From: Parapristionchus giblindavisi
Lineage: Eukaryota; Nematoda; Chromadorea; Rhabditida; Diplogasteridae
Direction of reading: 5' to 3'
Assembly: GCA_943737045.1 (NCBI GenBank)
Contig: CALSFV010000004.1
Coordinates: forward strand, 321,501-385,500
Length of the DNA stretch: 64,000 bases
Below are positions 24,221 through 34,892 of the stretch, piece by piece (the first letter of the stretch is position 1; each line of letters starts with the position of its first letter). Both the position numbers and the translations under genes were made by a program. The notes under the pieces were generated by a model that ran no database searches, was not told where the DNA came from, and saw only the letters and a program-made list of their open reading frames with translations.

Positions 24221-24507
24221 TATTCTACCTTGAATTCTCGTACAATCGATAAATCATTAATATTTAGTACTGAAACTGCATGATTTTTTTGAAAATATTA
24301 CTATCATTATGATGAAGATGATATCAGCAAAGTAATTATGGAAATTAAATATTTAATACCCTAATTCTTTGTAATTAGTTATTCCGGATACATAATGCGT
24401 TTATAACGTTTGACGTACGTTAACGTTTGAGGGGGCGCTATAGCTACAAAACTCTACAATCCTAGATATCACCTACCATTTTCGTGAAAGCACATTAAAA
24501 ATGCAAG

Positions 24508-24675
24508 AGGCGAAGTGATGTAGTGGTCTATGGCGCGCCCCGCTATTCCATCTGTACTGGGTTCGATTCCGGTCATTTCATCGCCTCCACCCCACCAAGG
24601 CACCCGAAAGGGGAATTGGTAGTGACTAGATCATGCGGTAAAGTACATTGGACCGAAAAAGAGATTAGGCCCTCC
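24508..24675 (+). repeat. tRNA-derived SINE-like repeat, copy 2
   Basis: It matches the copy at 4737-4905 through the head (TGGCGCGCCCCGC), the B-box GGTTCGATTCC and the tail AGATTAGGCCCTCC. It lies between genes A and B. Confidence 0.5.
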
Positions 24676-24971
24676 AGCTGTTATTTGGAGAGTTGATAGA
24701 TGAGTTTATGAGCGCATTAGGATGGTTCATGTAGGAAGTCACTCGCTCTCTTTTTACACCACTAACAAAATTTATCGGTGATAAAATAGTCCAAAACAAA
24801 AGAATAACAATATAAAACATGAAAACGAAAAATTTCACAGTGCCATAGCATAGTAAAAGCAATTTAACGGTTAAAGGGAATGGATTATGCCCGTATTTAA
24901 ATAATAGCTCATGGAAGTTTAAATATATTATAGACGGTTAAATATACCTTCCAATATCCTTTTGGCCAAAA

Positions 24972-25043
24972 GGCGTTTTTGTATCTTTACAAAGAATTGG
25001 CTATTGCATTAGCCAATTCTTTGTAAAGATACAAAAACGCACT
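24972..25043. repeat. Near-perfect hairpin
   Basis: Arms of about 31 bp (GCGTTTTTGTATCTTTACAA and its inverse) are separated by a few bases. This is the shortest tight inverted repeat in the A/B intergenic region. Function unknown; probably a MITE or a remnant. Confidence 0.7.
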
Positions 25044-25589
25044 TTTGTTAGTTTCACTATTTGTTTGTTCTAAAGTTATGAATGGTGCATGTCCTTGGTC
25101 TCTCTATTCAATCTATACAACTAACAATCTATTTTTATGCTCATATTATTCATAACGATCTGATTCATCTCTAGGCGCCCATAAAAGGCCATGGTTCGTT
25201 CATTGTATGGCAAGTCTATCATTTTCATCAGATATATAAATGACGACGTAGTGTTTAGTAGTGCGACGTAGGACGACGTAGTGTTTATCGAATCCCCGTG
25301 GTCGCCATATGCTTGGGTAAGTTTGAGGCACTCAAACACATGGCCACCACTGGGCTTTGAGTCTACATCTTTACTCTACCATCTACCCGAAGATAGAGTA
25401 TCTTCGAAGAACAAAACTTCTTCACCAAAACTCTTCGGATTTTCCACCCAGCGATCTCTGCTCTTCGTCTTGTAGTGATTCCCGTCTTCCATCCACGTTT
25501 TCCAACCAACAATATTCATTCATGTCTACTGTATTCGGGAACAAAATTCATAGAGACAGAAAATCGTTCTGGTATTCATCGATAGACCA

Positions 25590-25703
25590 ACGGAAACCAT
25601 GGATTTCACTTTTAGAAACCATGGATTTCGCATTCGCCAAAAGTTCTCATTTCTTCATTTTGTGGCCTCTTTATCTACATCTCAGACTGTCTGAACGACG
25701 TCA
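25590..25703 (+). promoter_or_regulatory. Upstream region of gene B with duplicated CCATGGATTTC motif
   Basis: GAAACCATGGATTTC occurs twice (about 25593 and 25614), followed by GCCAAAAGTT, as in gene A. The spacing to the ATG is about 80-105 bp. It may mark the promoter or 5' leader; no experimental support. Confidence 0.35.
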
Positions 25704-27140
25704 ATGTCTGTCTACTCTATGTGGTCTATGATCTTCATCGGATATGTGGGTTTGTTCAGAAATCACTCACCCGAGTAACGTATTTATAGCTCTTTTCTTG
25801 TAGTACTACGCGTACTGTGTTCCAATAACTGAATTAAACTAAATTAAATTAATCAAGGCCCAAGGCGCAACGATACATGTGGTATTTTAAGGTGGAAAAA
25901 ATAACATGGGTGTTTGGATAGTCATATTTCTTCAAAATACAGGGACATGGGGATGAAGTGATGATTGGAGGTAATTGGGGGTACCTTCTGGCCGTTCGAA
26001 CAGGGAAAAATTGGAATCGGGCTATGCCACTTAGATGTGGATACCGAATGACGACGTTCGCTCTGGTAATGTTTTGCATAAATAAAATGACGAGCGCTCG
26101 ATAATTGTGGAACCGGACATAATCAAATAACACATACAAAGAACACTTATTACTGTTTTCTCAACTAATTGTAGGTAGACTTATTACTATTCAAATTAAG
26201 GGCTTTAGGGCTGATTATTCTCTTCTGCACATGGTGAATATTTTTTTCCATTTAGGTTTTTGCAACAGATTTCTGCTACGACCAAGTGAAGGAAGGTCAA
26301 CCTAGAAGTTTCCTTTCAAGTCCCGCCATATCAACGCAAGACACCTGTCAACAACTCTGCTCGCAAAATGTACACAAGACAACTACTTTGTCACAATTAT
26401 TTAATGCAATAGTGTGTATAATTTTCAGATAGCTTGCCTTGCCATCACCTATTCAGGAACGCAGAAGTGCGTCTTACTCGGAAATGTAATGCCTGATATG
26501 ATGTGTAGTTCATCTGTTTCTGTACTAAAGAAAGGAATATGTCATGTGACTACTTCGTCATATTCAACGACTACGCCTGCATCAACTTCACCTTGTAAGA
26601 ATCAAATTTAATAAATGTTTATTATCTTTTTTCGCATTATAGTGAGCTGTTTTTCGTAAGGTGTGCGCAAACTCTCTCATGAAAAATTTCACAACCACTA
26701 ATTCAACGGATTTTTCATAGACAAATATTATGCGATTGATGTGGTCGTTGGCTTTGTTTCAGCTTGTCCTCCATTAAAACCCACATTGGAGTGCCTTCCG
26801 TCGAAGAATTGCGACGCTAAGGCTGTCTATGACTTCATAGGCAACAGCGATTGTGGAGATTGTGCATATATGGTCATCGATAATACAAATTACAAGTTTC
26901 TTGTAAGTTATCTTACAACAACAATTCAAAAACACGCTGTATCAGAAATATCAAAGAGAAATATTTGTTTAAAAGATTTGTGTAGGGGCATTAATTGATC
27001 GATTAATATTGAAGATTCAATGTGATGGTCAATGGCTGCCTCAGAATGCTGAAATTGAGATGTCGTGTGGAGAAAATGGATGGATCTATAATGGAAAAGC
27101 ATAATCATCTAGTTGCTTGATTACATCGACCTTCGGTTGA
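25704..27140 (+). pseudogene. Gene B: paralog of gene A with premature stop
   Basis: Exons 25704-25745 (signal MSVYSMWSMIFIGY), 26256-26369, 26429-26594, 26763-26902, 27015-27140. Phases and lengths match gene A (42, 114, 166, 140, 126 nt). The PAN-like part has DFCYDQ, CQQLCSQN, ACLAITYS and KCVLLGNV; the C-terminal module has CPPLKPTLECLPSKNCD and CDGQWLPQNA. In the last exon a TAA at 27102-27104 replaces a Leu codon of gene A and removes the final 12 residues, including the conserved cysteine of the CLIT motif. All else is open, so it may make a slightly shortened protein (183 aa) or be a very recent pseudogene. Confidence 0.72.
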
Positions 27141-27183
27141 TATTCTACCTTGAATTCTCTTACAATCAATAAATCATTGTTAA

Positions 27184-27521
27184 AGATGGAGGCCCTCGAA
27201 TGTCTATGCAAATATGTAACATAATTTGTGCTAGAGATTAGTGATATGCAAGAAATTAGCTTGGCCAGGCATCTATCCCTTGGTGTAGTGGTAAATGCGC
27301 TGTCTAGTTAGCGTAACGTCGCGGGTTCGAAACCTATTGCCGAACTTTCTTATTTTCAAAATTTCGCGCCTTTGCCTGTACATCAAGCATGATTCGTTCA
27401 TGATTCTAGCGATCAATGAGCTGAATTAGCATAAAATAATCTATGAACGGTATGCAGAATCACTTTGGCTATATTTCTGTCTTCACAGTTTGTTCACGAA
27501 AATATTCCCCGGACACCACCT
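27184..27521. mobile_element. TTAA MITE with tRNA-like sequence, downstream of gene B
   Basis: Ends AGATGGAGGCCCTCGAATG and the inverse are flanked by TTAA (27180-27183 and 27522-27525). The tRNA-like part (about 27270-27345) has GGTGTAGTGGTAAATG and GGGTTCGAAACC. It is 338 bp, close to the copy in gene A. From 27530 to 28855 I see no gene. Confidence 0.7.
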
Positions 27522-28385
27522 TTAATGAACTGTAAGGAAGGTGACATGGCTATAGCTGATAATAATATCATTATGATGAAGATGATGAAAGTAAAGAAAT
27601 ATTATTCAAAAATATTAACTGTTTACAGAAGGAAGAGCGATCTTCCCGTAAATTACACTAGTTTAATTAGCCATTTCGATTTTTCTCAAGAAGTATACAC
27701 ACGGTCTTGGTGCTTGAATGGTCTATGCTGCATTTCCTTTTATGAACAGAATAAGAATTAAAAGTTATGTTAATATGAAACAGTACTATTTATTATGAAA
27801 ATTATTACCTTTAGGAAAATATATTTCGACTATTTCAAACGAAATCTGTACCAGGAGAACTATCAGAGTCAATTATAGTCTTTATTTTATCGAAATTATA
27901 ATTTTTAAAATTTTGTATTTTTTCAGTGAAGTTATCCCCGCGCGCCACCCGTCTCAATAGTGGTGGTAATTTGAGTTCAGTGCGCGCGAGATGACTCTCT
28001 GCGTTTCTGCCCATCGATCTGCTCTCATCACCCTTCCACTCTATCACTGATCTTACTCTGACAATGAGAGAGAGCCACTTCCTATCTTGGAATCAATACT
28101 ATGGGCATTTTGGAGACATAGAGACACATTATTTAGACTATTACCCCTCTTTGGCAATCCGTATACAAGATAACATTATCCCACCCATCGTCATTTATGG
28201 TCTGGTCATATCAGCCCTTCTTCATCCCACTTCATTACAACCACAACTCCGATGGCAGTCTGCATATATCTCATCTACCGATTTGTCTTACACTTGGATT
28301 CCCTATTCATCTACCAACGCATATACGTCTTTTCGCTCAGTGAGGTATCGTATCCCACTCATCATTGACGCATTCATTATCTTTA

Positions 28386-28470
28386 TGTTACTGTTTTTCA
28401 TAGCACACATCTTGCCACATTCGCTGACATTCGTTGGCGGAAAGGTATGAGCTATGAAAAACAGTAACAG
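28386..28470. repeat. Hairpin
   Basis: GTTACTGTTTTTCATAGC and its inverse bracket about 50 bp. An open frame crosses it on the + strand (28064-28450), but it has no recognisable features. Confidence 0.5.
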
Positions 28471-28859
28471 ATCTTGTCCTCTGTCTTTCGGTACCGTAGC
28501 CCGGAATGACCGTTCATGGGGTACTCCCGGTAGAGAGCAATATATACGGCTCACCGGGTTTACCCAATGTACGGCTGGGTGTGGTGTAGTGGATACATTA
28601 GTCTTGTATTTCGTATTTTTTTGAATCAGAATCGTGTATTAGCTCTCTTTACCTCAAAAGTATGCATTTTTCTTACTGTTGCACTTTATTGTCTTATACA
28701 TCCAGGCAATATATCAGTATTTGTAAAAATGTTTATTGTAGTTTAAAAAAGAACTGTATTTTCATTGTATGGCAAGATTTCTCTATTTTAACTCCCTTAG
28801 TTAGATGTACTACACTACAATATTCTCACCAAATTGAAAAACAGAAAGATCAATTTTAA

Positions 28860-29147
28860 AGATGGAGACCCACGAGTTTTTTCGTAATAAGACTGTTCGG
28901 ATAGAATGATAGAGATTCATCACACGAATCGAATGACATATCTGATATTGATTCCCGATATGTTTAAAGCTCACTATGTGCATTGAAAGTACAACTTTCA
29001 AGGCATGCAGAGAGTTCCCTTCCGATTTGCATACTTGCTCTCTCATTTTCTCATTATCCCTTACGCCAATTACCATATAATATAAACAATAGCCAACATG
29101 CGTATCGTGGCGGGAGTCACGTCATGCCAACTCATGGGTCCCCTTCT
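28860..29147. mobile_element. TTAA MITE, divergent copy
   Basis: The left end AGATGGAGACCCACGAGTT and a right end inverse with a few changes are flanked by TTAA (28856-28859 and 29148-29151). It is 288 bp and lacks a clear tRNA-like part. From 29150 to 30000 no gene is seen. Confidence 0.6.
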
Positions 29148-30054
29148 TTAAAGATAACTCCTTCGTTTTGAAATCATCTTTGATCTTTCTGATTTTGGAT
29201 CAACGTTAAATTTCGAAAGGCTTCTTAACACTAATCTCTGTCAATGTTACACAATATCAACAAAAATAGTCGTAATATTTTGACTGTATGTACCAAGATT
29301 CACAATATTTCAAGGAAAAACATTAACTCTTGTAAACCGTAGTTCATCCATTTCATTTCAATGCTTCGTTCTCGATACACTTTTCCGTTTATAACAAGCA
29401 TATCTGCATTTTTGATGTAATCATCAGTAATTGGACATTTTAATTCGTTCAAGTAATAAACTATTGAAACTCACTAAAAGCGAAAATTGTTTTTTTTAAA
29501 TTTAAATCGACACAGTTGCATGATTCATTTTGCATTTTGATTCATTCTTTGCGCTTCCTGGAAAATATACGAGATATCAAAAAATATAATAGGCGAGAGG
29601 AGTGGGAATGAGGGGAAAGTGAGAGACTTATTGATCACGTCTTCGACTACACTCTGGAATATTTGTGAGGAAGTAGGCTGTAGTGTGGTTCGAGCGGCCA
29701 CTGATGAACTCTTCAACTCCAACTCCTCTCCTCACCTTGGTCAGCTCCGTTTGATCGGCATGATCTGTGAAGATCCATTCACAAAATTCATGATATAATT
29801 ATTTTTACATGTACGATATATCCTTATAGATATCTTTGTGAACAGTGAGGTATTAAAAATCTGTGTACTTGTATATGTCGATAAATATTTTATATATAAT
29901 AAAAATATATTAAACGAGACGAAAATGAGATAAAATAAGTTCCTCTCATTGGAAAGGGAGGATATCTTCCGCTCCATAAAACAATATTCTCGAAACCATG
30001 GTTTTTGTCTTTGCCAAATCGTCCTCTTCTCCAGTCATTCTTATACAGGACTCA

Positions 30055-31558
30055 ATGATCTGGATCTACGCTATTTGCTCTTCTAGTTTGATCCAACAGG
30101 TACAAAAAATATCTATTAAAAATGGTTTATATCATAGAAAATATTTTGCGGCTATCAAGGGAATGCTAAGAACTCACCATGGAGTTATGATTAGTGACAT
30201 AATATGTCACGAGCTTCTGGTATTCGAGAAAAGCGATATCGGAAATCCTAATTATGAAAATTAAATCCCAGTCAGAATTTGATACCAATTCCTGCGATAA
30301 AAAAACAAAATAATGGCGAGAATAATAATCATAAATCCTTGGTGAGTTCATAACATTCCCTTGTAAGAATAGCTTTAAAGGCGCACCCCGAAGTAATTTT
30401 ACTCTTCCTTCAGGCAACGCTCTCTCGTAGACAAAGAAAGCGAGAGAGCATTGCAAGAGCGGAGAGTTTTGGATTAGTTCGGGGTAGGCTTTTAATGTCC
30501 GATTTACAATATAATAATTAATGAATGTTTAGGTGATTTCAACTGAGTTCTGTTACGTTCCAACGCAGGAGAAGGAAGGGAGAGTCGTCCTTTCGCGGCA
30601 AGATCAAACAAAACAAGAAACTTGTGAACAAAGTTGCTCGCAGAATGTAAGCGCATGTATATTCTCTGTGTTAGGGCAAGATCTTTCTCACGAATTCTCC
30701 CTTAGTATTTGGTAAGTTTTCTGAGAAAGCAAGATAGATGAGAGAAAGGCAGAGTTTGTTAATCGGAATTCTTTTTTTTAAATCTAGTAGTTATAATGTA
30801 CCCAGTAATATTTTTTAATATTATTGAATGATTTTGTAGGCCAATTGTTTCGCAATTGCCTACTCTGAAGCGAAACAAAGATGTGTCCTTCTCGGGGGTG
30901 TAAAATCCAATACTGCTTGCAACGAATACGTTTCTGTACTACTGAAAGTTGTGTGCCCTGAAACATCTTCTTCGTCGTCTACAACAACTTCTACAACTGC
31001 ATCATCTGATCTCCCTACAACTTCATCTTGTCAACTATTAGAAACTACTATTGAGTGCCTTCTGCCGAAGAAGTGCTACGCTACGGCTGTTCAATACAAC
31101 GAAGGCTGCGATCGTGGCGATTGTGTATTTATGAAATTCTTTAGTGCAAAATACAAGTTTCTTGTAAGTTATCTTACAGTGATAAATCAATATAACACTG
31201 AAATTTATCATAAATTTCAAACGCAGTATCTGGTACAAGCCAGTTTTATTAGATAGCAAGACAATCTATCGCTTGTCTTGCTATCAAATAAAATTGTTTG
31301 AAATTCCAGAGTGTCTTTTTGTTGAGAGAAAGTTTAGGCTACCAATTTCTATAGAGCATTGTGCAAACACATTTGTACAAATATCATATTTGCATAAGAA
31401 AAAATATTATAATTGATCAATACATATTGGAGATTCAATGTGATGGTCAATGGCTGCCTCAGAATGATGAAAGAGAGATACAATGTGGTGAAGATGGATG
31501 GGTCTATAATGGAGAAGTTTTACCATCCAATTGCTTGATTACTGCGACCGAAGGTTGA
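30055..31558 (+). CDS. Gene E: secreted PAN-like / Cys-module protein (202 aa), fused exon
   Basis: Exons 30055-30099 (signal MIWIYAICSSSLIQQ), 30533-30646, 30840-31163, 31433-31558; 609 nt in frame. The PAN-like domain has EFCYVP, CEQSCSQN, NCFAIAYS and RCVLLGGV. A linker of Ser/Thr residues (SSSSSTTTSTTASS) runs straight into the C-terminal module (TIECLLPKKC, CDRGDCVFM, CDGQWLPQND, NCLITATEG). In its paralogs an intron separates linker and module; here exons 3 and 4 are joined without one. Intron 1 contains a small TTAA-type MITE (30379-30491). The last acceptor (TATTGGAG) is weak but matches those of genes A and B. Extracellular; function unknown. Confidence 0.78.
30379..30491. mobile_element. 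TTAA-flanked MITE in gene E intron 1
   Basis: Left end AGGCGCACCCCGAAGTAATT and right end TAGTTCGGGGTAGGCT lie between TTAA at 30375-30378 and 30492-30495. The interior has CTCTCTCGTAGACAAAGAAAGCGAGAGAG. Related sequence is at about 40613-40670, 53190-53270, 58020-58110 and 61350-61410. Confidence 0.55.
31247..31300. repeat. Hairpin in gene E intron 3
   Basis: TTTTATTAGATAGCAAGACA and its near inverse lie about 8 bp apart. Its position in the last intron should not affect the protein. Confidence 0.5.
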
Positions 31559-31699
31559 TTGTCTACGTTGAATGTGTGTTCAATCGATAAATCATTGTTA
31601 ATAATTTGTATGGAAATTGCATGGGCACTTCTTATTCGTTCAAGGGAAATCCCCACGTTAAACTTGGCTTGAAGCTTCCACCACTAAGAAAAATCGGCC

Positions 31700-31795
31700 A
31701 AGATGATTTGCATCGGGTGGGAATCCAACCTACGCGGTTCTGATCGTTATACAAAAGTTGTAGCCACTAAGTCATAATACCATGTTTTTGATCAC
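31700..31795 (-). repeat. tRNA-like sequence downstream of gene E
   Basis: On the minus strand ACTTAGTGGCTAC and GGTTGGATTCCCACC resemble A and B boxes at roughly tRNA spacing. Its borders are unknown. From 31560 to 32780 nothing else genic is apparent. Confidence 0.35.
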
Positions 31796-32884
31796 GCGAA
31801 ATTTAATCGCTCTGGTCAGGCGAGCTCCTATTGCGTTTAGCCGCAACGCGCCATTTCGTTGCGTTACCGTATAGAATTTTGAATTTTCGTGGTAGGAGAA
31901 TTTTCGTGGTAGGAGAAAAAATCTTAATGTAATAGGCATATATCCTGGATTACCCTCTAGGGTACTGTATTGAACCGCGGTACCTACGGTCGAGGACCAC
32001 AATCGAGTTATTGGCAACTTAACCAGCTGCAAACCTCGTTCTAGGTGACTTTGTTGGCCTTCTGTCCTTGACGGTAATCCCGTCCCAAGCATACCTCTCA
32101 TATGTAGTTACGGACGCCTCTATTGCTTTTAGAATTCGGAGAATTGGACAGTTGGATGACTTACATCCAGATCCAAGAGATATTTCACTGATAATGAGAG
32201 TGCATGGTTATTCAATTTATAACTGGGGAAAGATCCCTCTGGGTCTACACTGGGGGCGGGTTTGAGAGAGAATCTCATCCATCAAGGAACGCCATAAAAT
32301 ACGATATCGATCGTCTGCAACTTACCGTACTTGAGTCTCCGTTTCATCTGGCAAAGTACTGCTCTCGCCTTAAATTTTTTCATTCTTTCATTATTTCGCG
32401 TAAATCTGGTGCGGCATCGTCGACCGTGGAAGTCCAGCGGAACCATGGACTCATAATTATGCCCTTTCCTAATCCCACCCTCTACCTCTCTCTCTTTTCG
32501 CTCCCCTTGTAGTATCAGGGTTGCACCATTGACCTCCACTCCTTTCTTCACCCTCTGTTTCCCCTGTTCTCTCCCTTATTACGGTGTATTTATCATTTAT
32601 TACGGTATACATACCTCTCTATTCACTTCCCTTATAGTTGGTTCATCGCCCTTTTTTATTTGTCCGCTATTTTTGTTTGTTATGTTAATCATTTTGTATG
32701 CCCTTATTTTGGTTGTTGTCGTTGTAGTCTGATCGCTAAAAGCCGATCCTCAATGGAGATATTAACTAAATGGTCCATAACTCTTGAAACCATGGTGATT
32801 CGTGTGACACAGGAAATCTTTCTCACATACTTCGTCTTCTCTCGAATTTTTTCTTGCAAATTCCTTCGCTAAAAGACGAATACG

Positions 32885-34458
32885 ATGAATATACACATTA
32901 TTTTAAATTCGATTTTGCTCCATCAGGTAACAGAAAAATCATTTTGGTTCTTATTCTTTTGCGATCATCTTTGATACAAACTATGGTTCAGGTGTTTTCT
33001 ACGAAGTTTTGTTACGAACCCACAAAGGAAAATGAAGGCAGGGCAATTCTTTCACGAAATATTCAGTCAACACAGCAAATATGTGAACAATTGTGCTCTC
33101 GAGATGTAAGATCATAGTTTTTATCATGTTTACCCAAAATTATGTTCCATACTGAATAGTGAATAATAATACAAATTTGTTGTAGATCACTTGCCTTGCA
33201 ATCGCATATTCTAAAGAGATGCAAAAGTGTGTTTTACTTGGAGCCGTAAATTCGGATTATAGTTGTAATGAATTAGTATCCGTGCTGTTGAAAACTATGT
33301 GCAGTCAAACATCTACCTCGTCAACGACGTCTACAACTGCTACATCCTCAACGACATCATACCCTACATCGTCGACCCTATCTACAAGCCCATCCTCATC
33401 GACGTCTTCTTCCACGTCTACTACTATGGATATATCAACATCGTTACCTTATTCTTCGTCTCATATCCAATCCACAACTTCTTTATCCTTATCAACGCTT
33501 ACGACCCCATATATATCAACACCCACTTCTTCGACCCCACCAACATCTACGTCGTCACCTGCTACTACATTAGTGACTTCCACTGAACCGTTTCCAACAA
33601 CTTCTATGCATACAACAACGACTGAGGCAATGTCTACTGTAGCATATACAACGACCGATATGTCATCTTCCACATCCTCATTCGAATCATCATATTTTTC
33701 TACGTCAACGGGTGAGCCTACTTCTTCTTCGTCAACTACCCCTGCAACAACCACTCTGCTTGGTATGATTACATATTATTTTTGTTATTAAATGATTGCC
33801 AAAAAAATGAAAATGAAGAAAGTTGATCATGCAAAGGACAAGTATAATTATTATGATTCAAACTAATATCGTGTTTCTCAAATTTAATATTAAGCGATGG
33901 ACTGATTATTTTTGAGAATCTTGCGAAACTGAATTGTCGAACAATTGCTTTATATTATCAGTAGACTACGTTTCAGCTTGTCGACTGTGTACTGAATTGC
34001 AAACGTCCGAAGATTGTCCGTTTGGGAGATGTGATAGTGCAGTCGTAACATATTACGTGAACGATGACAATTGCTTCTATATTAGCCTTTCCAAACCATT
34101 TTACACGTTTTGGGTGAGTTTTCTATGGACCTTCTATTCTAAAGTGAAAAAGTCGTTAAAACATCAACCACTCCAACTGTACTACGTCGTACACAGGACC
34201 TATGGTGCGCTAAATATAGAAAACGTATTATGTTTAACACTGTTTGCATTGTCTTTAAGACCTCATAGGTATTACTTTTTTAGCTGTAATTTCATATAAT
34301 ACTTTTTTCTCAGTGTATATTTACAGCTCCAATGTGATGGACGTTGGCGACATGAGACCAATCAAGATACAATAAATTGTGTATACGGAAAATGGATCTA
34401 TAATAACAATCCACTGTCGCAAACATGTTTGATTACGGCAACGTCTGATTTTCAATAA
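32885..34458 (+). CDS. Gene C: secreted PAN-like protein with long mucin-like linker (333 aa)
   Basis: Exons 32885-32926 (signal MNIHIILNSILLHQ), 32992-33105, 33186-33762, 33977-34113, 34327-34458; 1002 nt in frame. The PAN-like domain has KFCYEP, CEQLCSRD, TCLAIAYS and KCVLLGAV. It is followed by about 150 residues almost entirely Ser, Thr and Pro, likely a heavily O-glycosylated stalk. The C-terminal module has CRLCTELQTSEDCP, CDGRWRHETN, WIYNNNPLS and TCLITATSD. This is the longest member of the cluster and is free of visible insertions. Gene D follows within 175 bp on the same strand. Confidence 0.82.
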
Positions 34459-34892
34459 TTAAAAATAATCAATATTATCTCAATCGATAAAGTTGATTCG
34501 AACGCATGAGTATTTCATATGCACGTATACACACAAGAATAGCAAATTATGAGACGACGAAAAACTTATCCAAGTGACATTACCATGGAAAATTAGCTGT
34601 CCAACTGTAATTAGTGAGTGCTATTTGAGGTATTATCATCTAACTTCTGTTACCAAGAAACATATGAGACTACAGCGAGAGTAAGCCTATCTCTTCATCC
34701 TGAAACAACACAGGAATCATGCCAGCAACTCTGTTCGCAAAGTGTGAGTTCGGCTTACTATTAAATCAGTTTTATACACACAGAGATAAGAAATGTAAAT
34801 GAAACTACATCTGAAAAAAGTAACACCTAAACAGTGTCAAATATAACACATAAAGTGTTAAAGATAACACACTACAGGTCGTGTGCGTTGTA

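Noticed and set aside
28064..28450. 128-aa hydrophobic open frame on the + strand
   Set aside because: Runs across a hairpin repeat and has no splice or paralog support.
33461..33754. Open frame rich in Val, Glu and Asp on the minus strand
   Set aside because: Antisense shadow of the Ser/Thr linker of gene C.
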